Shown here in pieces: positions 12,018-21,911 of a stretch of 64,000 nt of DNA (position 1 is its first letter; the number at the start of each line of letters is the position of its first letter). This DNA is from Toxoplasma gondii ME49 (lineage: Eukaryota; Apicomplexa; Conoidasida; Eucoccidiorida; Sarcocystidae). A model generated the notes under the pieces. That model was not told the DNA's origin, made no database searches, and worked only from the letters and a program-made list of their open reading frames with translations. The position numbers and the translations under genes are program-made. The DNA lies in the NCBI RefSeq assembly GCF_000006565.2, contig NC_031474.1, positions 1,054,001 through 1,118,000 of the forward strand, written 5' to 3'.

Positions 12018-13518
12018 GTACCTCGTCCTTGGTGTGGACACCCGCTGGCGTGGAATCCGTGACGCATGTGACCGTGACAGAGACGTAAGAAGCTTTTGAA
12101 CTCTGTAACTCATCGTTGTCGATATTCCGTTGCCATGTTGTGGATCAAGGTATCCGACCCTCTCATTTCTTTGACGTGCGGCCTTCTGAAGGTACGGGAA
12201 CTCTCACGACTTCAGAGCGGCACTACGGTCTTCTCATGTAATCCTTGCCACGCCAGCCACGTGAAAATGATGGTGACGCAAGTCCGTCGCTTTTGTCCTT
12301 CAGGATAAGGAGGATACATGCCTTACTTTGCATAGACTTGGGGACTGAGGAACATGAGGAGGCGCGCCTCTTCGGTCGTGTATGCTCGAAACGTGGATGT
12401 CATTTCTTTTCGTGTACTAGCCGCCTTCTTGCCATACTGCAAAGGGCAGAAGGTGCTCTATTCTATATCTTGTCGAGTTGCCGTTACCTTCGGGGTTCTC
12501 ACACAGTCGGGGTGTGGATGGCGCCCATTCCTGAGGCCCGGCGCCGTGTCTAGAGTCTGTAAGATGGCTCTCGTTGACACACGTGTTCGGGGTATTACAT
12601 TTCCGCGACAGAGCTGTAGCAGAGAAAAAACGCGTTGCTGTCTCTCTGCTGCCATCTGTGGGACATGGTAAATGTGTGTGGTCACTGCTTCTCGATGCCT
12701 TCTGGCTCAGACTGGCATCTTGTGGAACGTCTCATCTAAGTGGGATCTTCAAGCTTCCGTATGACTAGATGGCTATGTAGGAAATGCGGGGCGGAGAGGA
12801 GTCGCAATGCGTGTATTTATCAGGGCTGAAAAGAATTCACTTCCTGTCCGAAGTTCGTGTACATCCGTGTCGAACGTGAGGGGTTCACTCGCTCTTCGGC
12901 AGCTGCTGGACGCGTCACCATGATGTATCTCAGAGTGGCGTTGTATGTGAGGCTTCAGCCACCAACACAGCAGCTTGGCGGGGCACGGTGGACGTCTGAC
13001 ATTCAGGGAAATCTGTTGGGCACGCAATCCAGAGGGAGACTGTATCAGAAGCTGTACGCTTATATTATTTACGGACGGGAAAAGCCTGAGAATGAATGCA
13101 TCAAGAGACCACACCGCTCGTTGCGAAGGATGTGGGGCGCTACCCGTGCCGAATACATTGGGGCATTGGGAGTGCTGAATCTTCCGAGTGGCGTATATTC
13201 GTGCAAGGTGCTCTAAACGCGGATAGCCATAATGTTGTGAGTCCGCACCAAACAAGTGTGTTTCACAGTCTCTGCATGAGCCCGGAGGAACCATAAATAT
13301 ACGTGTTTGGAGACAGTGAAGTAATGCTTCGGTTGAGGATGACCGATGCAGAGAACGGTGACGGAGACATGCATGTGGATACGTCTGTATACATACTTGC
13401 TGAAAACGACACTGCCCACATGTCGAGATGCCTGTCTATTTCAGCTTCAGTGAATGCGGCGTGCGTCAATGGAGGGAAAACTCGGTCTGCTTTGGTTATC
13501 GTTTTGAGAAGTTGTTTA
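12018..13518. other. Intergenic region with weak exon-like pieces only
   Basis: No supported gene. One plus-strand frame at about 12975-13178 contains a Cys-x2-Cys...His-Trp-Glu-Cys pattern (CEGCGAL...GHWEC) that could be part of a small zinc-binding domain, but it stops at once after the last Cys and has no clear splice sites. Confidence 0.35.
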
Positions 13519-13764
13519 TCACTGACTAGTCATTCCGTCCCTTATGTGGCTTGACATGTTTGCACTGCAGTTCGTCCACGCGCTGAGATAAGTTTCCGTA
13601 GCGGCGGTGTGTCTGAATTTTCTTGGATTTTTTTCCGTGTCAGTTTCCTTTGGTATTCCTGCGGGTGCAACGCAAGCGTCCTCTACAGAAAAACTAACCA
13701 TAAGGAACCCAAAGACAGCAAGGATGCATGACGATGGTTGCTTCTGACTATTTCTCTTCATTCC
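13519..13764 (-). CDS. Candidate small secreted protein
   Basis: A single open frame of 81 codons from an ATG at 13764. The N-terminus looks like a classical signal peptide: basic MKRNSQKQ, a hydrophobic core CILAVFGFLMVSFSV, then EDACVA before a likely cleavage. The remainder is polar, with three further Cys counted from the predicted cleavage region and no domain. Small secreted proteins are common in coccidia, and this is the only support. The frame could also be a chance ORF or a first exon; no good donor was seen. Confidence 0.3.
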   Translation of the reverse strand, partial: GMKRNSQKQPSSCILAVFGFLMVSFSVEDACVAPAGIPKETDTEKNPRKFRHTAATETYLSAWTNCSANMSSHIRDGMTSQ

Positions 13765-13962
13765 GGATTGGCAACATACTCGTTCCAAAATGTTATTGCT
13801 TTTCTTTGAAACACGTTTTCCACTTCGAATACATTTCCTTTCCTGATGCCTACAATCGTTGGGGTGCAGTGTTCGCTGTCAGCACACTCCGGAACAAACG
13901 CATTTTTATGAGTCTGTACTTCTGCGGAGGGTAGTAATCTTTCGACTTAGGTGTACGAACTC

Positions 13963-14253
13963 ATGTATCGATGTCTACATATGAACTATCGTTCAGGACA
14001 GGAGCAGTGGCTGGCACGGATAAAAGAGTTGCAGCTGGCTTTAGTTATTGAGGATATGGGTGGAGGAGGGGAGACTACCCGCCTGCGGCCAGACACACTC
14101 GTTGGCAGACTTCGTGGACGAACGCCGCTGGTCACTTCACAGTCTGAACCTGTAGTTATTCGGCTTTGTATCCATCATGCATTTTCTGATAGAATGTACT
14201 ACGTTGAGGGGAATCGGCAAACGTACGCACCTTTTCAGATGTATCGGGTTTAG
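13963..14253 (+). CDS. Candidate small ORF or exon
   Basis: An uninterrupted 96-codon frame beginning at ATG 13963. The central part (EQWLARIKELQLALVIEDMG and on through RLRPDTLVGRLRGRTPL) has amino-acid use typical of real coding sequence and is preceded at 13997 by a CAG acceptor-like site after GTT. It may be an internal exon starting at 13998 rather than a complete gene. No homologue is recognised and no partner exon was joined to it. Confidence 0.25.
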   Translation: MYRCLHMNYRSGQEQWLARIKELQLALVIEDMGGGGETTRLRPDTLVGRLRGRTPLVTSQSEPVVIRLCIHHAFSDRMYYVEGNRQTYAPFQMYRV

Positions 14254-14685
14254 GGGAATTTTAGTACGCTTCAGAACCCAAATTCAAACAAACATGCACA
14301 GTTTTCAGACGACAAGTTTTATAGTCTTCTTCAGATGGTACTGCTCCTGGAGTTTGCTGGCGTGAATCCACGGCACACACGTCTTCAGTACAGTCTCACG
14401 ATGCCCCCTCACCCGCTGGACAATGCTTTCTTGTACGCTAAGTATGGTTGCCCGGTACTCTTTTTGGGCTTGGGCTCGTGTTCTGCCTCTTGTTCGCTCC
14501 ACTGCCCGAACGATCTTCCTCTCACCAGTGGCAGCTGTAGCTATTGCCCTACAGTGAGTCAGAAGGCGGTTCCATTGATGGCATGATTTGTTTTCTCGAC
14601 GGCAAAATATGGATAAGGACGTGATCTTTTGGGTTGGGTTTGCTAGTCTCATCCAATACTAAACTGTCTGTTTCAAACCGCCAGT

Positions 14686-14732
14686 TTGTGTGTGTATGTG
14701 TGTGCGTGGGCAGGAGAGGGGGGGGAGGGGCG
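14686..14732 (+). repeat. GT-rich microsatellite followed by G-run
   Basis: A (TG)n-like tract broken by single A and C bases runs directly into GGAGAGGGGGGGGAGGGG. Simple-sequence repeat, probably polymorphic in length. Confidence 0.75.
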
Positions 14733-15129
14733 GAATTCGAGCTTGATGCATTCGACGACACGATCGGTTTAGCACTCTGCATCTGGATACCAACATTTCC
14801 TTCTCTTGGCACGGTTTCTACTTTGCTACGGGTTCCAAGGATGCACAGTACTACCTTCGATAGCGGATCCCGGTAGAACTGAGATATTGATATACATCTG
14901 CATGTTCGCGTTGCTGAATGCGTGGAGCAGCGGAGAAATGTGCACAAACTGGAGGAGTAAACAACATCCAGTCGCTGTCGAGCATCTTCCCCTTGGAACA
15001 GTTGATGACTAGAAATGACCTTGAGGATAGTGGTGGCCATTGAAGTTTGCAGCGAGCTGCTGAAGATGAAAACGCATAGGCATGTTTTGTTCGGGACGGA
15101 TCAAGACGGATCTGATGTGATATTCTTCT

Positions 15130-15429
15130 GTAGCGACCAAAACTTTCAGCCCTCTGAATAGATAAAAACCTCGGCATCCTGGTGTCTGGTTGTTGTAGGG
15201 CTGTGACTGTTTCGGCAATCGACTGCATGCGTGCACTCGGTGCGCCGTGCACTGGCGTATGCGGCTGGAGCCGAAAGGTGAGATCTGCCTCGTTAGGATC
15301 GCACCGTTTTTCTGCTTCCAAGTTTTTCTGCCCGGCAAGCTTGTTGATTCGATACTGAAGCACCTTCGTGAGTGTCGTGGCGTACCGTAGCGCCTCTCGC
15401 TGATTTTCCGCTGCAGCACGTTGGCACAT
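15130..15429 (-). CDS. Possible first coding exon of a minus-strand gene
   Basis: From ATG 15429 the frame reads MCQRAAAENQREALRYATTL and continues for about 100 residues of plausible, helix-prone, charged sequence (KVLQYRINKLAGQKNLEAEK and onward). An in-frame stop lies a few codons upstream. No strong GTAAG or GTGAG donor was found downstream, so the exon end is approximate. A minus-strand open stretch at about 14598-14305, rich in K, R, E and Q (for example ERKIVRAVERTRGRTRAQAQ), may be a later exon of the same gene, since it is in the same relative frame. The product is not recognised. Confidence 0.3.
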
Positions 15430-15995
15430 CTCGACAAGATCTCATGCAGACAGAACGCCTTCTGTGGACCGACGAGCCCGCAAAAACATGCGCTGCATGT
15501 GTAGCAGTGACTTGTGAATTTCCTAGACTCAACTGCAAGAATTCAGCGGTGCTGCGACTGTTCTGCTTCGGCGTAACGATACGGGAACCTGACTGTATTT
15601 TGGCCCAGCTATTTCACGCGTCGGGGATTAAATACCGTGTAGATCCCCCTCCCCCTCTTTGACACAGTATGCATAATTTTGGAAACAAGTTGAGACTTTC
15701 TTTTGGACCAAACGAATTGGAATCGGTTTTCCCCGACAAGGTCCCTGAGCGGACTCCATGACTTTCGTAGAGGCTCACCTGCTTGCGTCTTGCACGGCAT
15801 CGACTACTCCAAAATAATATCCTTAAATTGCCAGGACGATAATTCATGACCGGCCAGATTGACACTGTCGACCGGCTCCCGTGTCGGAATTCACCCTCCT
15901 AAGGTGGCCCACAGTTCCGACCAACTTTTCTGAGAAGGCAATTCTGTAGCTAACATGTAGTACCTCATCCGCTGGCCCTTTTCCAGGATCTCAAA

Positions 15996-18900
15996 ATGCA
16001 GGGAGCTGGCTCGAGGAATCTCCTCCATCGCTGCCGTTGTCGGCATGCATGGTCTTCAGATCCCTCCCGTTTGGGTGGTTCGCATTATCGAATGAGGCGA
16101 ATAGGCAGTTCCTTTCCTCCTGTGTCTTCTCCAGACTCCGGGGTCTCGGTCATACTGTGTGCGCCGGAAGTTTCGAGTACTGACGTAGGTATCGGGTCAC
16201 TTGCTTACCATGACCGAGGACAACTAATGTACATATCTCTGTTTAGTGGACACATGCATCCGAAGGAGGAAGCTTCTCTCCATTGTGGGGGAGACGGAGG
16301 CAGCTTGAAAGGCTCGAGAAGGCCGGGGGGGCACACCTGCTCCAGGCACCACGGACACTATAGAGCGGGATCCGAAGCTGATAGTGGCGTGGGAAGGCGC
16401 TCTGGGTTTTCTACATGGTGGCATTCCCCGTCATACAGCGACATTGCTGTTCCTGAGAGCCATTTACGGAAGCGGACGCAAATGAGAGCGATCCACACGA
16501 AGGAGCACTTTCTTCGCCATACTGGGCGTTCCGCCTTTCGAACGTGGCAGTTGCGTTGCACTATAAATCGATCACGAGTCTTCTCTTCTCAAGCTCGCGT
16601 ATGCAGTACCCCTCCCGCTGTGGTGGATAGCACAGGCGCCAGACGTGTCACTTCGTATGCTTCTAAGTGCGAGGTCTCAGGAGGTTCCTTCGCGTGGCCT
16701 GGCGGTTCGTCAGGATTCATTGAGGGCGAATGCTTTTCAAGAAAGGTGCATGCCTCCGATTCTGAACAGGCAACTGGAGAAGAAGAGACACACTGTCTAG
16801 CGTCTTCGTTTGGAACCCACCAACGTCAGGCAGGGCGGCCGTCATCTACCAGCAGCCCAGTGCCGCTGCTTCGGGCCTGGCGCTTCCCCAGGGAGTGTGC
16901 TGCGTACTGGGCTCTCTCCAAGGGTCGCCTGAGTGTTTGGGTGGCACTTTCTACTCTGGCTGGCTACGCGGGTGGCATGCAGGCTCTACCGGATTTCTGG
17001 ACGGGTATCGCGTCGGGTGCAGGCAGCGGCGTGGGCTCCACAGGTCTCCTCCTGCTCCAGGAAGCTGCAGTCTCCGAAGCATCGACAGGAGCAGCGAGTG
17101 TGTTGACGGCTGTGGTGTCGGGGGTGACAGCGGCGCAACTTGCGGCATCCGTGGGGGCACTGTTCGCTGGTGTCTTTGGAAGTTCTGCTGCGGCGAATGC
17201 ACTAAATCAGCTCTATGAGAGGAAGTTAGATAGCTTGATGAAGCGGACCCGTCATCGGTAAGAAGTTTATGGTTGATACGAAAAGGGAAGAACAAGTTCG
17301 TTGTCAACACGAACAGCCTTAGAGGTCGGTCTGAACCAAGGTGCGTCGGCCTTGTATATCTAGACTGGCAGCATGTCACGCGCGTTGCATCACCACTGAA
17401 AAGCTCGACAGACGCGAGAGCGTGCCCCCTGCACACTCATGTATACAAAGATGTGCGCTTGCCTATGTCTACATGTGCATACGCACATGGGCACGTGCGT
17501 GTCACATGCATCCACATACTTCCTTCTTAGTAGGGGCGCCGCAGAGGGGTAGAGCTGCATACAGTGACGTGGATACCGTGGCAACTAGGATTCTCGATAC
17601 ACAAAGACATGACCCGATTCTTGTGTTCGACTGCACCTGTAGAAATGCATGGTGTTGCTCTTGGAAACTGTTGCGCCGGTTTTTCTTTCCTGGTGCCCGT
17701 GCACCGCTACCGTCTCCTCCCAGCCACAGTGGCGCCGTCTCATCGATTCAGTGTGGTGAAGTCGTGATACGCAGGAAGCTCCTTGAGGCTACTTGCCACC
17801 CAGGAGTAAAAATATGTAGCCATATCGTATTTTCCCCTGGTGTGCTGTGAGCCTATGGAAGGTGAATGCAACACAGCTTAGTCGCGTGGCTCTCAGCATT
17901 TTCTACGACACAGTCATGATTCCCATTGTTTGCAGCCCAGTTGCAAGTGGTTACCTCTCACCTTCGGCTTGTGCAACCTTCGCGGCGCTCTCGGCTGCAG
18001 CGGGTGTGTCGCTGCTGTCTGCACATTTCCCCAACATGACAGCCGCCGCCTTGGCTGCCTTCAACATTGCCCTCTACGCGGGAGTGTATACACCTCTCAA
18101 GACGAAGAATCCATACAGCACTCACGTCGGCGCGGTTGTGGGCGCCATTCCTTTATTGATTGGCTGGAGCGCTGCTGGAGTAAGGCTGAAATCTGGACTT
18201 GTTCTGCCGCTTCCGTGTGCGGATTTGGCTGTGTTGATCATAAATGCTCGCCAGCAGAATGCGAGATGCGTGTGTAGATTAGCGTATATGTTCATATGTT
18301 CAGGTGTAAAAGCGTATGTATCTAAACATACATGTATCTGTTGGGACGTATTCAGGTTCTGTTGTGTTTATCTCTGTGCGGTGCTTCGCTACACGTACCA
18401 CGGAATGTTGGCAAGTGCCGAAAGACCAACGGACCCTACACGACATTCACTTGAGTTATCTGCACGTGAATTCAGCGACAGCCTGGCAGCTGAAAAAGTT
18501 TACCTCCGAAAGGTTAATTTAACTGCGTCGTCGCCTGGAGGGGACGCGACTGTGAACTGATGCGGTTCACATGTGACCTCGCTAGTGTGTCTTACATGTT
18601 AAGTTGGAATTGCTACAGAGGTTCACGCTAAACGTCGGACAGCCCTCTCACTTCTCGCAGTTCTGGAGGACTTGCCCGCGTTCTGACTCGCAAGGATCCA
18701 TCCTTGAGTTGATGTGTGTTGCCACGTCTCGCGCGTATTTGTTCAGGGCTCCCTGGCTTGCTTGCATCCATGGATTCTATTCGGGCTGCAGTACTTTTGG
18801 CAGTTTCCGCACTTCTACATGCTCTGCTGGCTTCATCGGGCTGATTACCAGCGAGGCGGATATAAAATGTTCGGTGTTGCAGATGATCAGCACGCTGTCC

Positions 18901-20526
18901 AAACCAAGATGCTTTGTCGGCGATACTTGGGCGCCCTTCTGCTTACTCCTCTTGTAGGTTACTCCTGTACTGGTCTTTTTTCTTCAGTTGCGTCGTTTAT
19001 TTTCTCTCACACGTTCTATTTCATCTGGCGTGTCTTCATCCATTACCGATCCATAAGCTTCCTCAGCACTGTCGGAAGGATCGAGGGCGTCTGCGGATCA
19101 CGCGAGAGCAGTCTGCATCTTTCAAATGTCCTCGATGGAACAGCATCGATAGACGCTGGAGCAACGCCAGTGTACCGCTTCAAAGACGCTGTTCACTGCC
19201 TAGCAAAACGTGGGTGTCCGATAAGACCGAGGGCATAGGAATCAGGAGAAACGCTTTTGAAAGCACTGTGAGGATACTCCTCTTGCTCGCCACGAGAGCT
19301 TCTTGTTTGTCGAATCGACACTGTTTTAAAATCCAGCAGTCTGCCATGTGTGTGATCCTGGAGTGTTTTTGGCGTTAGGGGGTTGGTCTTCCATTCTCCA
19401 GAATTTCATCCACGGGGAACTGTACACTTTTGCGTCTCCCTTTTTTCAGGTGTCGTCGACCTTGGACGTGACTACGTGGATGTTCGTTGTTTCTTCTCTC
19501 CCTGCAAACATTTTCATTGCGCATTCTTTTCAAAGGTTCTGCTCCCATCCGGAGAAGGCGAGCGGGAGGCACTTTTTTCTCCACTCTCTGTGGCACATCA
19601 TGCTTTTACTCGGTCTTGCCGTCTACCACATGAAACCAGTATCTCCCTCGTCGCCGTCAGACTGCTCATCGAAAGGATACTGCCAAACTTCAAGCTGCGC
19701 AATTTCTGCGGAGGAGGATGTCTGTCTAGATCGGCCGGGTTACTCTTATATGCGAATGCTGCTCGCCACACCACTTACGACTTTGTGCTTTCTCTACAGG
19801 AAAGTGGAGTTGGGAGTAGTTCAGCTCTGTCCCATGCTGCGTCGGAAGCGTTGTGACAACCAGCAGTCGAAAGATGGAGAGCAACGATGCTGCATACCGC
19901 GGCCCCCCGTGATTGCTGGAAACGAAGGCAAAGGGGAACAGCTGACTAGGGAGGGACAAGAACCTCCTCTAGCAGGAATACTGGGAGATGATCGCGTCAA
20001 AGAAGGTCATCTAGAGACGTTCAACGATGCAGGCTCCGCGAAGCGCTCGCGGTCTTCAAGAGGAGAGAACATAGGAAGTAAATCGGATTCATTGACATCT
20101 GGAATGAGCCTGTGTCCCTGGCCCATTGGGAAAGGCAAACACACGGATGCGGAATCGAACTGTCAGTTACATGTGCCAATAAACGGCGAAGAAAGGCAGT
20201 CGCTTCTGCCTACCTACTCACAGAAGCCTTTCATGTCACGCGGCATATCTATAGAAGACAGAAACTCAGGCGGAGTTCTTCACTGTTTCAACGGACTGTT
20301 TCCTGAGTATAAGGAAGCTAACCTAGTCGAGCGGGTGAGGTGTACCCTATCTCAGTTTTGTCCGCACGAGTACCTATTCGGTCTGCAGAGAGGCTGTCCC
20401 GTCAGCCAGGCGGCGTCAACTTTTCTCCCGCAGTTTGGTTCGGGGGCAAGCGGCAGTAGAATGACAGATGGGGTTTTGTCATCAAGCTGTCGGGAACCTT
20501 CCGAGCGGCCAAAGCCGCCGCCATGA
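15996..20526 (+). CDS. COX10: Protoheme IX farnesyltransferase (heme O synthase), mitochondrial
   Basis: COX10/CtaB transfers a farnesyl group to heme b to make heme O, the precursor of heme A of cytochrome c oxidase, in the inner mitochondrial membrane. Four exons: 15996-17257, 17936-18179, 18747-18953 and 19450-20526 (phases 2, 0, 0), giving about 929 residues. The start ATG has a CAAAATG context and a basic, Arg-rich N-terminus fit for mitochondrial targeting. The UbiA-type domain begins at about residue 296 (ALSKGRLSVWVALSTLAGY). The prenyl-binding motif NQLYERKLDSLMKRTRHRP spans the first junction; exon 2 gives YTPLKTKNPYSTHVGAVVGA and IPLLIGWSAAG; exon 3 gives WQFPHFYMLCWLHRADYQRGG. The conserved domain ends near residue 632 (LLLGLAVYHM). 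Before it lies a ~290-residue N-terminal region and after it a ~297-residue polar extension, both unusual compared with typical family members of about 300-450 residues. Confidence 0.9.
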
Positions 20527-21911
20527 ATTGGCGTATCCGCTTGCGAAGTCCGAAGTAAATTTTAGAGCCAGGGTGCGTTCTGTAATAGGATCATCCCAGG
20601 AATCTCCAATATGGTGTATTGTGGCCTAAGTTCGCGTACGTGCATCGGGGAACGAGGACTTCTGTTTCTATAGTAAGCATTTTTCTCAGAGATGTGGGCG
20701 TTTTCGCCCTTCAGGGTGCGGGTGGACGAAAGGGGAATGAAGAGAGTTCATGACTTCGTCAAATAGGTGTAGACCAGCACTGGTGGAGGGCAGAATAATC
20801 ACAGGGCTACATAATTGCAGTGACTTTCTGGCCCCGATGTTTGGAGAAGTCATCTCGCCGATTGAGTGGAAAAACGTTGCATTCTGTTTGTTGTGACGCT
20901 GAATCCCTCCTCGGAGAGGAAGAGTGGACGTGATCCGCCAGCGGGAATTTTGCATAACGCAGATAGTTTGTGGAGGAACGGCAGCTCGTCTGGGAAGGGA
21001 ATACAGCGATTGCTGTGAGCTTCTTCTGTATTCTCTCTATCGAATTCCTTTTCGACTTATTCAATTAAGGCCGAACGACGTGACCACAGATCCGTTTTTC
21101 ACATAACGGCGCCCCGTCACTTGACTGAATTGCATTCGCAGGCGTCGTACTGTAGAATCGTTGTGCCGACCAGATTATCATCCAAACTAGGCCATTATTT
21201 CCCTTTTAACATAGCGAAAGCTCTCTGACCCTTCAAGTGGTTTTTATTGATGACCGCACATAAAAAAATAGCATGCAAGCCGTCGGATGCAAAAGCTCCA
21301 CCGAGAGTGAAACTCGCTTGGCGAACTGGGCTTGTGCATTCCGTTGTCTTCTGCCACCGATGCGCGGATAAACCTCTGCTGCGATAAGTTACTGTATGTC
21401 GCTGAGGGTGGTTTCGTATACCTAGTGTTGCCAGCATTGAGGAAGAGATGGAAAATACGTCCGGATAATGGTGAAGCGATTCGATGGTTTGAAACCTGGC
21501 AAGCACTAGCGTACGCTTTGTGAAGGAAGATGAGCATCACAGAAAGTAATCCGCCTGCCACTAGCCTTCGCGGTTCAAGGCCGGTTTCTCATCCGATATG
21601 AATGCCGTGCACTCGCGAAATCAAGTTGCACGCTTCTTTTTATTGTTCACATCTACTTGCGGCGCCAAGGAGTAAAGATAAGGTGCGTGCCTGGGAGGTT
21701 GACTTCGTGGTGACGTTCGAAATGGAGAACCCACGTAAAAACGAAAACAGCACCTTGGGTTCAGGTTTTTTTTGGTGACAACCGAGCGGAGTGGACAAAC
21801 AAGACATCTCGGGCACACGCGCCGCAGTATGCTTATATTCACAGGACTACAACGCCCGCCAAGTCAAGACTCTTCCAGTAATAAGCCTTCGTCACGCGCC
21901 AAGCGTGTTCG
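20527..21911. other. Convergent intergenic region
   Basis: Lies between the 3' ends of COX10 (plus) and the NSUN gene (minus) and should hold both 3' untranslated regions. Short open frames without domains; nothing else seen. Confidence 0.5.

Noticed and set aside
12975..13178. Cys/His-rich open frame resembling a zinc finger
   Set aside because: Stops immediately after the last Cys and lacks splice sites that would extend it.
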